Source: Rheinheimera texasensis DSM 17496
GTDB taxonomy: Bacteria > Pseudomonadota > Gammaproteobacteria > Enterobacterales > Alteromonadaceae
Direction: 5' to 3'
Length of the DNA stretch: 64,000 bases
Assembly (NCBI RefSeq): GCF_000711985.1
Contig: NZ_JONU01000007.1
Location: 868,001 to 932,000, forward strand
Each line of letters opens with the position of its first letter. Positions within the stretch are counted from its first letter, which is position 1. Both the position numbers and the translations under genes were made by a program. Under the pieces are notes generated by a model that worked only from the letters and a program-made list of their open reading frames with translations, had not been told where the DNA came from and did no database searches. This document shows positions 17,978 to 26,420 of the stretch, one piece after another.

Positions 17978-19446
17978 AAAGCGGCAATTTGCTGTTGATA
18001 CCTTTGCATAATGGCGGCGCGGCGTGGCCGGCCATTGCTGGTTAAAGTACCTTCGACTTGTGATAAAGGCGTGGTCAGGCGGTGATAACGTGCCACGCGC
18101 GCATAATCCGGCAATTGCTGATTGACCCAGTCGATATAATCACTAAGCTGGGTATCGCTGACCGTTGGCGCGGCGTACAGCACGGCCACACAATAGGGTT
18201 TGGCATCGCCACACAGCACAGCCTGTAGCACCAGACCGGTTTTGGTCAGCTCGCTTTCCACCCATTCCGGTGAAATGTTGCGACCAAAACTTGAGATCAG
18301 TAAGTTGTTGCGCCGGCCCAGAATTTGTAAATCACCCGCTTCAGTCCACTGGCCTAAATCGCCGGTCGCGACCCACTCATTCTGCTCAGGAGTGTTCTGC
18401 CCCAGATAACCCAGAAACGGTGTTTTCACCTGAATTTCGCCCTGTTCAAGCCGTACTTCCAGATGTGGCAGCGGTTTGCCGGCGCTTTGTAATTCATCAT
18501 CTGTGGCGTGCGCGGCATCGACACTGCAAAGCGCGACCACTGAGCCACATTCACTTAAGCCATAGCCTTGATAAACCGGTAATTTCAGCGCTGCGGCCTG
18601 GCGCAAAGTATCGACCGCCACTTTGGCACCACCGACAGCGATAAACTGCAGACTGGCCGGCACCGGCCAACCTTTTAACGCCGCCTGCACCAACAATTGC
18701 AGTAATTCCGGCACCAAAATTAGGCTATTGGGCTGGGTTTGGCTGATAAGGCCCAGCAACTGCTGTGGATTAGCCAGACTACTGCCGGCAAAACCCCGGC
18801 CGGCGTCCGGCATCAGCAGCACTTCGCCACCGGCCAATAGCGGCGCATACACACCGGCGATATTTTCCAGCAGTAAAGACAGCGGCAGCAGGCATAAATG
18901 CCGCGGTTGGCTTTGGTCCTGCAATTTTGGCGCAATGCGCATAACCAGGCTTTGCGCGGTATTCAGCTGAGTTTGTGCCGACAGACACACGCCTTTGGGC
19001 TGACCGGTTGAACCTGAGGTAAAAGTAATTTTTTGCGCGCCGGCTGGTACCGGCAGCGCCTGTTGCTGCAGAGTGGCCGGGGTCTGGTACAGATAAAAAC
19101 TGCGGCAGCGGCCACGTAAAGTAAGACCAAGCTGCGCTGCCCACTCTCCTGGTACTTCGCGGTCCGACAATAAAAACTCAGGCCCCACCGCACTTAAAAC
19201 ATGCGTTAACTGGCCCTGACTGGCAAACAGCGGCAGTGGCACTAATAGCTGTTGGCTATTGAGGCAGGCGATATCTAACAACACCCAGTCCAGGCTGGTA
19301 TCGGCCCACAACACTAAGCGGCGGGCAGACAGATCCTGCAATAACTGCTGCCATTCGGTTACGCCGGCGGCAATCGCCAGCTGGTCCAGAGTTTGCCCAC
19401 TGACTAAATCAGTCAAACGTGCGCCTGAAGGGATATTTAACTGCAT
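17959..19446 (-). CDS. AMP-dependent acyl-CoA/acid ligase family protein
   Basis: 495 residues of the ANL (acyl/aryl adenylating) superfamily. Visible motifs: ITFTSGSTGQPKGVCLS at 140-156 (P-loop), VYQGYGLSECGSVVAL near 300, TGDLGQWTEAGDL near 380 and GRRNNLLISSFGRNISPEWVE near 395-415, with the C-terminal lysine region LTSNGRPRR. It should activate a carboxylic acid, perhaps a fatty acid, as acyl-AMP. It is slightly shorter than typical long-chain ligases. It follows the hemolysin-family gene by 11 bases. The final residues YPLHP and the stop codon are encoded by the arm of a palindromic repeat, so the native C-terminus may have been altered. Confidence 0.85.
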   Translation of the reverse strand: MQLNIPSGARLTDLVSGQTLDQLAIAAGVTEWQQLLQDLSARRLVLWADTSLDWVLLDIACLNSQQLLVPLPLFASQGQLTHVLSAVGPEFLLSDREVPGEWAAQLGLTLRGRCRSFYLYQTPATLQQQALPVPAGAQKITFTSGSTGQPKGVCLSAQTQLNTAQSLVMRIAPKLQDQSQPRHLCLLPLSLLLENIAGVYAPLLAGGEVLLMPDAGRGFAGSSLANPQQLLGLISQTQPNSLILVPELLQLLVQAALKGWPVPASLQFIAVGGAKVAVDTLRQAAALKLPVYQGYGLSECGSVVALCSVDAAHATDDELQSAGKPLPHLEVRLEQGEIQVKTPFLGYLGQNTPEQNEWVATGDLGQWTEAGDLQILGRRNNLLISSFGRNISPEWVESELTKTGLVLQAVLCGDAKPYCVAVLYAAPTVSDTQLSDYIDWVNQQLPDYARVARYHRLTTPLSQVEGTLTSNGRPRRAAIMQRYQQQIAALYPLHP

Positions 19447-19457
19447 CAGACTTCCCC

Positions 19458-20180
19458 TTAATGACCGGCTTGTTCAGACAAACTGGCGCCTGCGCTTTGC
19501 AATAAAGGCAGAAAACCACAAAGCATTTGCTGTAACTGCGGCTTGGCCATAATCAGCTGGTAAGCCGCTGCTAAATCCAGCTGGCAAACCTGCGGATGAC
19601 GCTGGTAATAACTGCCCCAATCGGCGGCAGCATCACCTAAGCGGCTTGGGTCGCCCTCTGCCAGCACGTTTAACTGCAGACCATGGCGGCTCAACATTGA
19701 CATCACGGTCGGTGTGGCACAGCACACCAGATGACGATAGCCCTGCTGATACAGCGCCACAGCCATGGCGATAAAGAGTAATAAGGTTTGTTGCCGGCCA
19801 CTGGCATACAGATTGCCAATCTCGGCGACCTGAGCACGCTGCGTCTGGATACCGGCACCGGCCAGCACTGTACAGATATCTGCATCAAGGTATTGTTCGA
19901 CAAAAAGACGTGGTGCCAGACCACTGCGGATACCGAGTACGGCCTGCCACTGACCATGCAGCGTGACTGCCAGCAGATGCGGCATAAACTGGCTGATGCG
20001 GGCGTCATAGGCCGCGGCAAAACCGCCGGCGATGAATTGCTCCAGACTGTGACGACCAGCGTGGTTGCGGTCGCACCACAGCAGCTGGGCCTGAGATGAT
20101 TCGGTACCGGCAGCCTGGCTCTCTTTAAAGGCCAGAGGTGGCAGATATTCAACCGGGGACAGCGTTACAGCAGCAGTCAT
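19458..20180 (-). CDS. Thermostable hemolysin family protein
   Basis: 240 residues of the T_hemolysin family (named after a Vibrio delta-hemolysin). The central block EIGNLYASGRQQTLLLFIAMAVALYQQGYRHLVCCAT is the best-conserved family part and resembles acyl-homoserine-lactone-synthase/GNAT-like folds, so acyl transfer is as likely as haemolysis (inference). No signal peptide is visible, which argues against a secreted toxin. It is the first gene of an operon with an AMP-ligase, a di-iron oxidase, an SDR and an exported TPR protein. The start at 20180 lies 52 bases from an OmpR-type box. Confidence 0.8.
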   Translation of the reverse strand: MTAAVTLSPVEYLPPLAFKESQAAGTESSQAQLLWCDRNHAGRHSLEQFIAGGFAAAYDARISQFMPHLLAVTLHGQWQAVLGIRSGLAPRLFVEQYLDADICTVLAGAGIQTQRAQVAEIGNLYASGRQQTLLLFIAMAVALYQQGYRHLVCCATPTVMSMLSRHGLQLNVLAEGDPSRLGDAAADWGSYYQRHPQVCQLDLAAAYQLIMAKPQLQQMLCGFLPLLQSAGASLSEQAGH

Positions 20181-20231
20181 TTCAACCTCTCCACAGGTCT
20201 TGTTTGATGATGCTGATTCTGGCGGGGGAAA

Positions 20232-20247
20232 CTTAAAGCAACCTTAA
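20232..20247 (-). promoter_or_regulatory. OmpR-type regulator box CTTAA-N6-CTTAA upstream of the hemolysin-family operon
   Basis: Plus-strand reading CTTAAAGCAACCTTAA, one base different in the spacer from the box at 11648. It is 52 bases from the start codon, the same distance as at the LTA-synthase gene, and is followed in gene sense by CCGCCAGAAT, matching CCGCCACAAT there. A further partial repeat (TTAATTAAGG) continues up to about 20260. Confidence 0.6.
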
Positions 20248-20324
20248 GGTTAATTAAGGTTGCTAAATTCATAGATGAACTATATCAACGTATTGAAATA
20301 AAAAGAATTTAATTTGAAATAAAA

Positions 20325-20762
20325 TCAGCCGCCAAAAATTAACTGCCAGAACGACGGGCTTCTTTCTTTGTGATACTGCTTTTTCAGCGCATCAACTTCG
20401 GCCAGCAGTTGTTTGGCGTGGTCGAGGTTCTGCTCAGCCAGCGCGCCTTGCACTAACACTAATTGCGCCGCAACTTTGTCCAGCCCTTGCTGAAACACCT
20501 GCTGTTTTTCCGGCGCAAACTGATAAGCCTGCACCGACGCGGTTAAATCAATAAGCGCCTGTACTTTGGCTTGCATGGTTGGCACATCAGCTGCCTGCAT
20601 CGCCTGCTTAAAATTCAGCCCCATCTGTTTCATCGTCGCTTCGACATCAGTGGTCGGCACTACTGTGGTTGTCACCGGTTCTTCGGCCAATACCGGTGCC
20701 GGTTGCATTAAAAGCCCGCTGAACAATACCGCGGTACAAGCAAAAAACTGCAGCCCTTTCAT
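20325..20762 (-). CDS. Cytochrome b562-like periplasmic protein
   Basis: 145 residues with a signal peptide (MKGLQFFACTAVLFSGLLMQ...VLAEE) and a four-helix mature part. MKQMGLNFKQAMQAADVPTM resembles the first helix of cytochrome b562 with its haem-ligand Met, and LKKQYHKE near the end supplies the His ligand. If haem is bound it would serve as a small periplasmic electron carrier. The C-terminal SFWQLIFGG is an extension. The gene is isolated and not obviously part of the hemolysin-family operon downstream. Confidence 0.65.
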   Translation of the reverse strand: MKGLQFFACTAVLFSGLLMQPAPVLAEEPVTTTVVPTTDVEATMKQMGLNFKQAMQAADVPTMQAKVQALIDLTASVQAYQFAPEKQQVFQQGLDKVAAQLVLVQGALAEQNLDHAKQLLAEVDALKKQYHKERSPSFWQLIFGG

Positions 20763-20884
20763 AACTACTACTCCGAAAAATGGTGCGCCAGTTTAGCACA
20801 GTTGTTTGCTCTGTTGCCTCAAAGGGGCGGATTGGCTAGACTACGGCGGTTTTTTCCGACGTTAATCAAAGTGAGAGAGCAGCC

Positions 20885-21595
20885 ATGGGCGCGCAATGGA
20901 AATCCAAACACAAAGCTGATGCCGCAGCGGCAAAAGGCAAACTTTTTACCAAACTGGCCAAAGAAATCATGGTCGCGGCGCGCAATGGTGCAGATCCGGC
21001 AATGAACGCCAAACTGCGCATGGCGATTGAAGCCTCACGCAAAGCGTCGATGCCAAAAGAAACGCTGGAACGCGCGATTAAAAAAGGCGCCGGTTTACTC
21101 GACGGCCCGGTCAACTATGAACACGTCGTTTACGAAGGCTTCGCGCCACATCAGGTGCCGGTAATTGTCGAATGTCTGACCGACAACAAAAACCGTTCAG
21201 CGCAAAGTATGCGGATTTTATTCCGCAAAGGTCAGCTCGGTTCTTCTGGTTCTGTCTCCTGGGATTTCAAACGCTTAGGCCAGATTGATGCCTCACCGGT
21301 CAACGCCGATGCCGACATTGAAATGGCGGCGATTGAAGCCGGCGCGCAAGATTTCGAACCAGGTGAAGACGGCGATGCAGTGTTTTACACCGAAATGACT
21401 GACCTGGACCTGGTAGCCAAAGCGCTGCCGGAATTTGGTTTTACCGTGTCAGCTGCCAAACTGATTTATAAACCAAACAACCCGCTCAGCATGTCATCGC
21501 TGTCCGCCGAAGCTTTGGCCGAAGTTGAACACTTCCTCGAAGCCATTGAAGACGACGACGACGTCCAACACGTTTATGTCGGCCTTGGCGAATAA
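20885..21595 (+). CDS. yebC: YebC/PmpR family protein (TACO1-like)
   Basis: 236 residues; the N-terminus [24 protein letters not shown] and [36 protein letters not shown] follow the YebC family, as do [22 protein letters not shown] and the acidic C-terminal domain. YebC-type proteins act in the cytoplasm as regulators or help ribosomes through difficult sequences. The N-terminal QWKSK variant is that of the shorter YebC-like (YeeN-type) branch. A terminator follows directly. It stands alone on the plus strand. Confidence 0.9.
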   Translation: MGAQWKSKHKADAAAAKGKLFTKLAKEIMVAARNGADPAMNAKLRMAIEASRKASMPKETLERAIKKGAGLLDGPVNYEHVVYEGFAPHQVPVIVECLTDNKNRSAQSMRILFRKGQLGSSGSVSWDFKRLGQIDASPVNADADIEMAAIEAGAQDFEPGEDGDAVFYTEMTDLDLVAKALPEFGFTVSAAKLIYKPNNPLSMSSLSAEALAEVEHFLEAIEDDDDVQHVYVGLGE

Positions 21596-21613
21596 GCCTT
21601 CACTCCATATCTG

Positions 21614-21643
21614 AAAAGCCGCCGCAAGGCGGTTTTTCTTTCT
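21614..21643. terminator. Intrinsic terminator after yebC
   Basis: A hairpin GCCGCC-GCAA-GGCGG preceded by AAAA and followed by TTTTTCTTTCTTT. It ends the yebC transcript and may also act on azlD, whose stop lies a few bases further on the opposite strand. Confidence 0.8.
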
Positions 21644-21650
21644 TTATTTG

Positions 21651-21998
21651 TTACATACTCAGCAGCGCCAATACCGACACCAGTCCAAACACACCAACTC
21701 CGGCGCAGACCGGCCAACCCAGCGAGCGGGTGCGCCGCCAGACCAATACCGTCACGACACTTGCCAGCACTGTCGCCAGCCAGCCGCTGGCGGTTTCACT
21801 GACCGGGATCAGCGACACGCCGAGCATCGCGGCAATCATGGTCGGTGCCAGCACTGTGAGCCACAATGGCATCGCTTCGCCCTGGCGCACCGGGTCGCGC
21901 CGGCGCAAATGACGCTGCATCCATAGCAACGGCAGCATGCGCAGTAAAAGAGTACCGGCTGCACAGGCCAGTAATGTCAGCCAAATTTCAGTGCTCAT
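21651..21998 (-). CDS. azlD: AzlD-type branched-chain amino acid exporter small subunit
   Basis: 115 residues with about four transmembrane helices and the AzlD pattern LLRMLPLLWMQRH then a hydrophobic second half. It is the small membrane partner of AzlC in export of branched-chain amino acids or analogues. The ATG at 21998 has a perfect GGAGG site; the gene overlaps azlC by 11 bases, as is usual for this pair. Confidence 0.85.
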   Translation of the reverse strand: MSTEIWLTLLACAAGTLLLRMLPLLWMQRHLRRRDPVRQGEAMPLWLTVLAPTMIAAMLGVSLIPVSETASGWLATVLASVVTVLVWRRTRSLGWPVCAGVGVFGLVSVLALLSM

Positions 21999-22704
21999 GC
22001 TGTGCCTCCGTGCGGGTTGCCTGTTGTTGCAACAGATAAAACACCACAGCACCGCACAGAGCCGCCAGCGGGATCGCCAGATTGCTGTGGCCGGCCAGCT
22101 TCAACGCAAGCGCCACCAGTGCCGTGCTGCCCAAAGTGCAGGTCCATTGCCAGGAAGTAAAACGCGGCGCCAGCAGCACAATAAATAAAGCCGGCAGCGC
22201 AAACGGCAGCACTTGCCCGAGCAGCGGCCAGCGTGCGGTAATTTCTGCCCCGGCGACTGCGCCAAGCGCGGTGCCGGCTATCCAGCTGCCCCAGGCAATT
22301 AAAGCTGCGCTGCAATACCAGCCGAGACGCTGTGACTCCAACAACTGCGGCAAGCGGGTATGCGCCAGGGCAAAAATCTGATCGGTCAGACCATGCATCA
22401 GCCAGGGCCAGAGCCGGCCTGATGGCAGATAAGGCGCCAGATTTGGGCCATACACCACATGGCGGGCATTAATCAGTAAAGTCATCACTATCACCAGCCA
22501 CAGCGGTGCGCCGGCTGCGACCATGGCAATAAATAAAAACTGCGAGGCTCCGGCATAAATCAGCGTCGAAATCAGCACCGCCGCACCCGCGGTAAAACCG
22601 GCCTGCACCGCGATCAGGCCAAAGGAAATGGCCACCGGAATATAACCACCGAGTAGCGGTAAGGCATCACGCGCACCCAGTCGCCAGGCTGAGATGTTAC
22701 TCAT
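21988..22704 (-). CDS. azlC: AzlC-type branched-chain amino acid permease
   Basis: 238 residues, mostly hydrophobic, with the AzlC family blocks GYIPVAISFGLIAVQAGF, AGASQFLFIAM and NARHVVYGPNLAPYL. With AzlD it forms an inner-membrane exporter. The start at 22704 follows AAGGAA and overlaps the end of the XRE/cupin regulator gene by eight bases, so regulator, azlC and azlD form one operon. Confidence 0.88.
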   Translation of the reverse strand: MSNISAWRLGARDALPLLGGYIPVAISFGLIAVQAGFTAGAAVLISTLIYAGASQFLFIAMVAAGAPLWLVIVMTLLINARHVVYGPNLAPYLPSGRLWPWLMHGLTDQIFALAHTRLPQLLESQRLGWYCSAALIAWGSWIAGTALGAVAGAEITARWPLLGQVLPFALPALFIVLLAPRFTSWQWTCTLGSTALVALALKLAGHSNLAIPLAALCGAVVFYLLQQQATRTEAQHEH

Positions 22705-23230
22705 CACACAGTTCCTTCTGTTGATACACAATGGTCAGCAACGCCGTGACCCAGTGCTCACCACTGCGATACAAATGCGGCACATCGGCAGCAAACTGAT
22801 GACTGTCGCCGGCTTTGAGCCGTTTTATGCTGCCGGCAGACCCCACTTCGAGCTCGCCGCTGATGAGACAAATCATCTCAACCGTGCCCTTGGCATGCGC
22901 TTCGGCCTGTCGTTCAGTATGCGGCGCCACAGACATCCAATAAGCATCCACTGCAGGCCGATCTTTGCCCTGATCCAATAAACGTACCTGCACACCGGCA
23001 TCACCAACCAGCGCAGCTACCGGCGCAATTAAATTGCCAAAAGGCACACCAAGCTGCAGCGACAGCCGCCAAATGGTATCCAGCGTCGGGTTGCCGGCGC
23101 CCTGCTCCAGCCGCGACAGATTCGATTTAGCAATACCTGCCGCTGCCGCCAGCTGCGACAACGACAACCCTTTGCTCACCCGCAGGCCCTGAATATGCCG
23201 CCCCAATGTTTGTAAACTTTGCGGATCCAC
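22697..23230 (-). CDS. XRE-family regulator with cupin sensor domain
   Basis: 177 residues: a helix-turn-helix of the XRE type (KGLSLSQLAAAAGIAKSNLSRLEQG, residues 19-43) and a C-terminal cupin domain (GTVEMICLISGELEVGSAG... about 105-165) that probably binds a small ligand. Such regulators control neighbouring amino-acid exporters. The start is a GTG preceded by AAGGG. Two adjacent 16-bp palindromes stand between it and a TTGACA -35 element and are the likely autoregulatory operators. Confidence 0.88.
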   Translation of the reverse strand: MDPQSLQTLGRHIQGLRVSKGLSLSQLAAAAGIAKSNLSRLEQGAGNPTLDTIWRLSLQLGVPFGNLIAPVAALVGDAGVQVRLLDQGKDRPAVDAYWMSVAPHTERQAEAHAKGTVEMICLISGELEVGSAGSIKRLKAGDSHQFAADVPHLYRSGEHWVTALLTIVYQQKELCDE

Positions 23231-23261
23231 GCCATTGCCCTTTTACTGTTACAGCCGAATT

Positions 23262-23293
23262 GTTCCTTATATGGAACGTTCTATATAAAGAAC
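23262..23293. promoter_or_regulatory. Tandem palindromic operators before the XRE-azlCD operon
   Basis: Two back-to-back 16-mers, GTTCCTTATATGGAAC (23262-23277) and GTTCTATATAAAGAAC (23278-23293), each with the form GTTCY-N6-RGAAC and together near-palindromic. A perfect -35 TTGACA (minus strand, 23306-23301) lies just upstream, so the sites cover the -10 region. This fits repression by the XRE regulator encoded next to them. Confidence 0.7.
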
Positions 23294-23396
23294 AACCTAC
23301 TGTCAAGATCAACGAATGGCTTTTGGACCGCCAGAAATAGCAACAGGAGCTGAAATCAGCTCCTGTTTTAATGACCGACGAAATACTACTGCGCCG

Positions 23397-23807
23397 CTAA
23401 AACTTCAACGCCACTTTGACTGAAGCGTCAACTTTGCTGGCGTCAACATACCCAATCACCGATGGATTAGTCGCGACCAGTTTCAGCATTTCTTCATCAC
23501 TGCCAATTTCTTTCGGCGGTGTGCCTTTACCGGTAAACACCAGTTTCGACCAGTAGGCTTTAAGCTGACTTGACGATTTTTTCAGTACCGCATCGTTGAA
23601 GGCACTACTGGCCGGCGCTGCGTCCGCCAGCGCCAATGGCACGACCGACTGGCCGTCGGCAAAAGATTTTTCCCGGCCGAGGAATATTTTCGAAATGGTC
23701 GCTTCGTCCAACTGGTTGTTGTTCGAAGGATGCACTATCACAGCGACTTCAGCCAGGGCCAACTGACAAAAAAGTAAGCTACTGATTATCAATAATTTTT
23801 TCATCAT
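23397..23807 (-). CDS. Small phosphate-binding-like periplasmic protein
   Basis: 136 residues with a signal peptide (MMKKLLIISSLLFCQLALAEV). The mature part resembles the short PstS-like proteins of marine gammaproteobacteria: VIVHPSNNNQLDEATISKIFLGREKSFADGQ, FNDAVLKKSSSQLKAYWSKLVFTGKG and NPSVIGYVDAS. Two adjacent ATG codons (23807, 23804) follow GAGGAG. It comes seven bases after a porin gene, and the pair is probably one operon for uptake of phosphate or another anion. The usual Pst permease genes are not nearby. Confidence 0.75.
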   Translation of the reverse strand: MMKKLLIISSLLFCQLALAEVAVIVHPSNNNQLDEATISKIFLGREKSFADGQSVVPLALADAAPASSAFNDAVLKKSSSQLKAYWSKLVFTGKGTPPKEIGSDEEMLKLVATNPSVIGYVDASKVDASVKVALKF

Positions 23808-23814
23808 GCTCTCC

Positions 23815-25020
23815 TCAGAACACCAAATCGATGCCAAATGATAAGATTTTATAGTCGCCAACCGCAGCTCTGGTATCAGTGCCGCTGAAATAGTCGGCTT
23901 TGAAGGCGGCACTGGGGTGGAAGTCATAACGCACCGACAAACCGACGCCATCAAACTCACGCTGACCAAAAGCGTTATTGATGCCTTTACCCGTGGCCAG
24001 TAAGGCCGGATGAGCCACACCGTTGAGGAAATCATGGTCCGGCGACTGGGCATAATCTTCGGTATGCACCGTCAATACCACGTTGTCAAACCGCCGGCCG
24101 AGCGCCAGATACCAGGACTGGTTGGCTGCATCAGTTGAGTCTTTCACCACATAGTCAACAAACTCAAAATCCAGCAGCCAGTTATCGCGGTCGATCGCAA
24201 AGCCGCTGAACCAATAAAAGGCGTCTTTGTTATCCCAACCGATTCGCGATTTAAAATCCGCAATCTGTCCGGCAGTCGCGCCGGTTTTACTAGCAGCACT
24301 GATGCCAGCGGCAGCCAACGGAAACACAGTACTGTTATCGATACTGGTACCATCAATCTGCGCAGCAAAAACCCCTCCAAACAGCTGCCACCAATCTCCG
24401 GCCAGCGTGGCATTCGCGCTGATGATATTGTCCATACCAAAATCGACAAAGGTGTTGGTTACCGCGCTGAAGGATTCACCGGACCAACCGCCAAATAACA
24501 CTTTGGTAGACAGACTGTAGTCGCCAAGGTTGTATTGGCTGTCCAGCGCGACCCCTTCAATGGTACTGAAATCAAAATCGATGTAGACGGCTTTGGGCAA
24601 ACGCGAAAAATTGTGGGCGTAGCCAACTTTTTCGTATTCAGACTGATGGAAGATCGGGTTGGCGAAACGGCCGGCGCTTAGCCTGTGTTTGTCGTTGAAC
24701 TGGTAACTGAGGTAAGCCCAGCGCGCTTCGACTTCAAAGTCACTGCGACCTTCACCAAACAGCTGCACTGTTGCCGACAGCCCTTCGCCGAGATCGGCCT
24801 GCGCCTGCAGCGCAAACAACGACTCCGGATTAAACGACAATTCGCCTTCTTCAAAACCGGGAAACGGCTCCAGCCCGCCATCGCTTGACACCGAAGTGCC
24901 GCGTATCGATGCAAAGCCATTCAGAGTGATCTCGGCCAGTGCGGTGGCCGGCAATAACGCCGTGACCAGCACCAGCCCGAGTGACCGGAATGATTTATTA
25001 GCCAATATAATAGGTTTCAT
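23815..25020 (-). CDS. Outer-membrane porin
   Basis: 401 residues with a signal peptide ending in ATALAEI and a body of alternating polar and hydrophobic strands, with a C-terminal GIDLVF whose last Phe is typical of Bam-assembled porins. The N-terminal LNGFASIRGTSVSSDGG is porin-like. It probably lets the ligand of the following binding-like protein cross the outer membrane. I see no clear Pho box upstream. Confidence 0.75.
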   Translation of the reverse strand: MKPIILANKSFRSLGLVLVTALLPATALAEITLNGFASIRGTSVSSDGGLEPFPGFEEGELSFNPESLFALQAQADLGEGLSATVQLFGEGRSDFEVEARWAYLSYQFNDKHRLSAGRFANPIFHQSEYEKVGYAHNFSRLPKAVYIDFDFSTIEGVALDSQYNLGDYSLSTKVLFGGWSGESFSAVTNTFVDFGMDNIISANATLAGDWWQLFGGVFAAQIDGTSIDNSTVFPLAAAGISAASKTGATAGQIADFKSRIGWDNKDAFYWFSGFAIDRDNWLLDFEFVDYVVKDSTDAANQSWYLALGRRFDNVVLTVHTEDYAQSPDHDFLNGVAHPALLATGKGINNAFGQREFDGVGLSVRYDFHPSAAFKADYFSGTDTRAAVGDYKILSFGIDLVF

Positions 25021-25141
25021 CTCTATCCTGCCTTTTTTATGAAATATCCTTCAAGCGTAGCTGAAGCAGCAGGCAGCATAGAAAATTCGTTTAAAAACAG
25101 CTGTAAAAACGTGTTTGACCGCAAAATGCAGAGTCAGCGCC

Positions 25142-25555
25142 TCAGAATCGGGGCTGTTGCTGCTGTCGGTAAGCGCGAAGGCCTGTTAACGCCAGGCAGA
25201 CAATTAACAGCACACTGTATTCCATTCCGTTGCGGCCGGCACCAACAACGAACCAGCCATAAGGCGCATGAACCAACAGCAATCCCGTCGTATAAATGCC
25301 GATAAAGCCCAGCGACAAAGGCCAGACCCACTTGCCGGCGGCGTAAAGCACAGTGGCCATGATTTCAAAACCGGTGACAGCGGCAGCAAGATAAAATCCG
25401 GCTGGCAGGCCCTGCGTCTGTAACCATTCGCCAAAAGGCACCACACCGCCCCCCAACAACCGGGCCCAGCCATGTGCAGCCAATAAGCCGGCCAGAGTTA
25501 GTCGCAACAATGACCACAATAATGGGTCCAGTTTGTCGGGCCTGTTGTTGTACAT
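25142..25555 (-). CDS. DoxX-like membrane protein
   Basis: 137 residues with four predicted transmembrane helices. The pattern RLTLAGLLAAHGWARLLGGG, then GFEIMATVLYAAGKWVWP and a final NGMEYSVLLIVCLA matches DoxX/MauE-type proteins of the inner membrane. Function in this context is unknown. AGGAG precedes the ATG. The nitroreductase gene ends 39 bases upstream on the same strand. Confidence 0.75.
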   Translation of the reverse strand: MYNNRPDKLDPLLWSLLRLTLAGLLAAHGWARLLGGGVVPFGEWLQTQGLPAGFYLAAAVTGFEIMATVLYAAGKWVWPLSLGFIGIYTTGLLLVHAPYGWFVVGAGRNGMEYSVLLIVCLALTGLRAYRQQQQPRF

Positions 25556-25594
25556 CCTTTGCTCCTATACCGTCATGGGCTGCTGCGGGTTCTG

Positions 25595-26269
25595 TTACTC
25601 CAGCACAGTACAAATATGCGCAAATGGTTTTTTCTTCAGCGCATGCGCTGGCACTGTCGCGTCATCGGCCGGGTAACCCAATACCAGTAACATATAAGGC
25701 CGGTCATTGTCGTTATCACGGTCACAAATTTTACTTAAGAAACTCATAGGCTTGGGCGTATGCGTCAGCGACACCAGCCCGACCTCATGCGCCGCCTGAA
25801 TCAAAAATCCGGTCGCAATCCCCACAGATTCATGCACATAGTAATTGGTATCGCTGTCATTGTTGTCGATGCCGCCGCGTTTTTGCGAAAAAATCACAAT
25901 AAGCCAGGGCGCAGTTTCGAGGTACGGTTTATGTGCGTCAGTCCCTAATGGTTTTAACGCGTTCAGCCATTCTTCGCCGGCCCGGCCACTGTAAAAACCT
26001 GCTTCCTGCAGTTCGGCCTCCTGACGGATTTGTTTTTTTACCGCAGGGTCACTGATGGCGACAAAATGCCAGGGCTGGTGATTGGCGCCGCTTGGCGCAC
26101 TGGCTGCGATTTGAATTAACTTTTCGATGACCTGACGCGGCACCGGTTTGTCAGAAAAACTACGGATAGTATGGCGACGCTGCATCAACTCCAGATGCGC
26201 ACCGGCACGGCGTTGCAGCTCTTCAGCGTTATATACAATAAAATCAGTCAGCGGATATTGGGTTTCCAT
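25595..26269 (-). CDS. Nitroreductase-family FMN oxidoreductase
   Basis: 224 residues of the nitroreductase fold. Visible: MQRRHTIRSFSDKPVPRQVIEKLIQIAASAPSGANHQPWHFV (FMN-binding N-terminus, about 29-70) and HTPKPMSFLSKICDR near 180 followed by PYMLLVLGYPADDA. The spacing is closest to the iodotyrosine-deiodinase/BluB-like branch. It should bind FMN and reduce a small substrate with NAD(P)H. It is monocistronic or forms a pair with the DoxX gene. Confidence 0.85.
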   Translation of the reverse strand: METQYPLTDFIVYNAEELQRRAGAHLELMQRRHTIRSFSDKPVPRQVIEKLIQIAASAPSGANHQPWHFVAISDPAVKKQIRQEAELQEAGFYSGRAGEEWLNALKPLGTDAHKPYLETAPWLIVIFSQKRGGIDNNDSDTNYYVHESVGIATGFLIQAAHEVGLVSLTHTPKPMSFLSKICDRDNDNDRPYMLLVLGYPADDATVPAHALKKKPFAHICTVLE

Positions 26270-26420
26270 CAGAGGGCTCCGGCATGTGGATGAATCAGGG
26301 TAAAATTAATGTAAACACAAAGTAACTCAAAACTGAAATCCGACCATTCAATGCAGGCTAAATGCAAGTCAGCCGCCCAGTCGGTATACTCGGCATTTTT
26401 CGTTCAGAAGGAAGTCCCCA

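Noticed and set aside
25021-25141. Pho box before the porin gene
   Set aside because: Only a loose CATAAAAAAGGCAG-like match is present, too weak to call.
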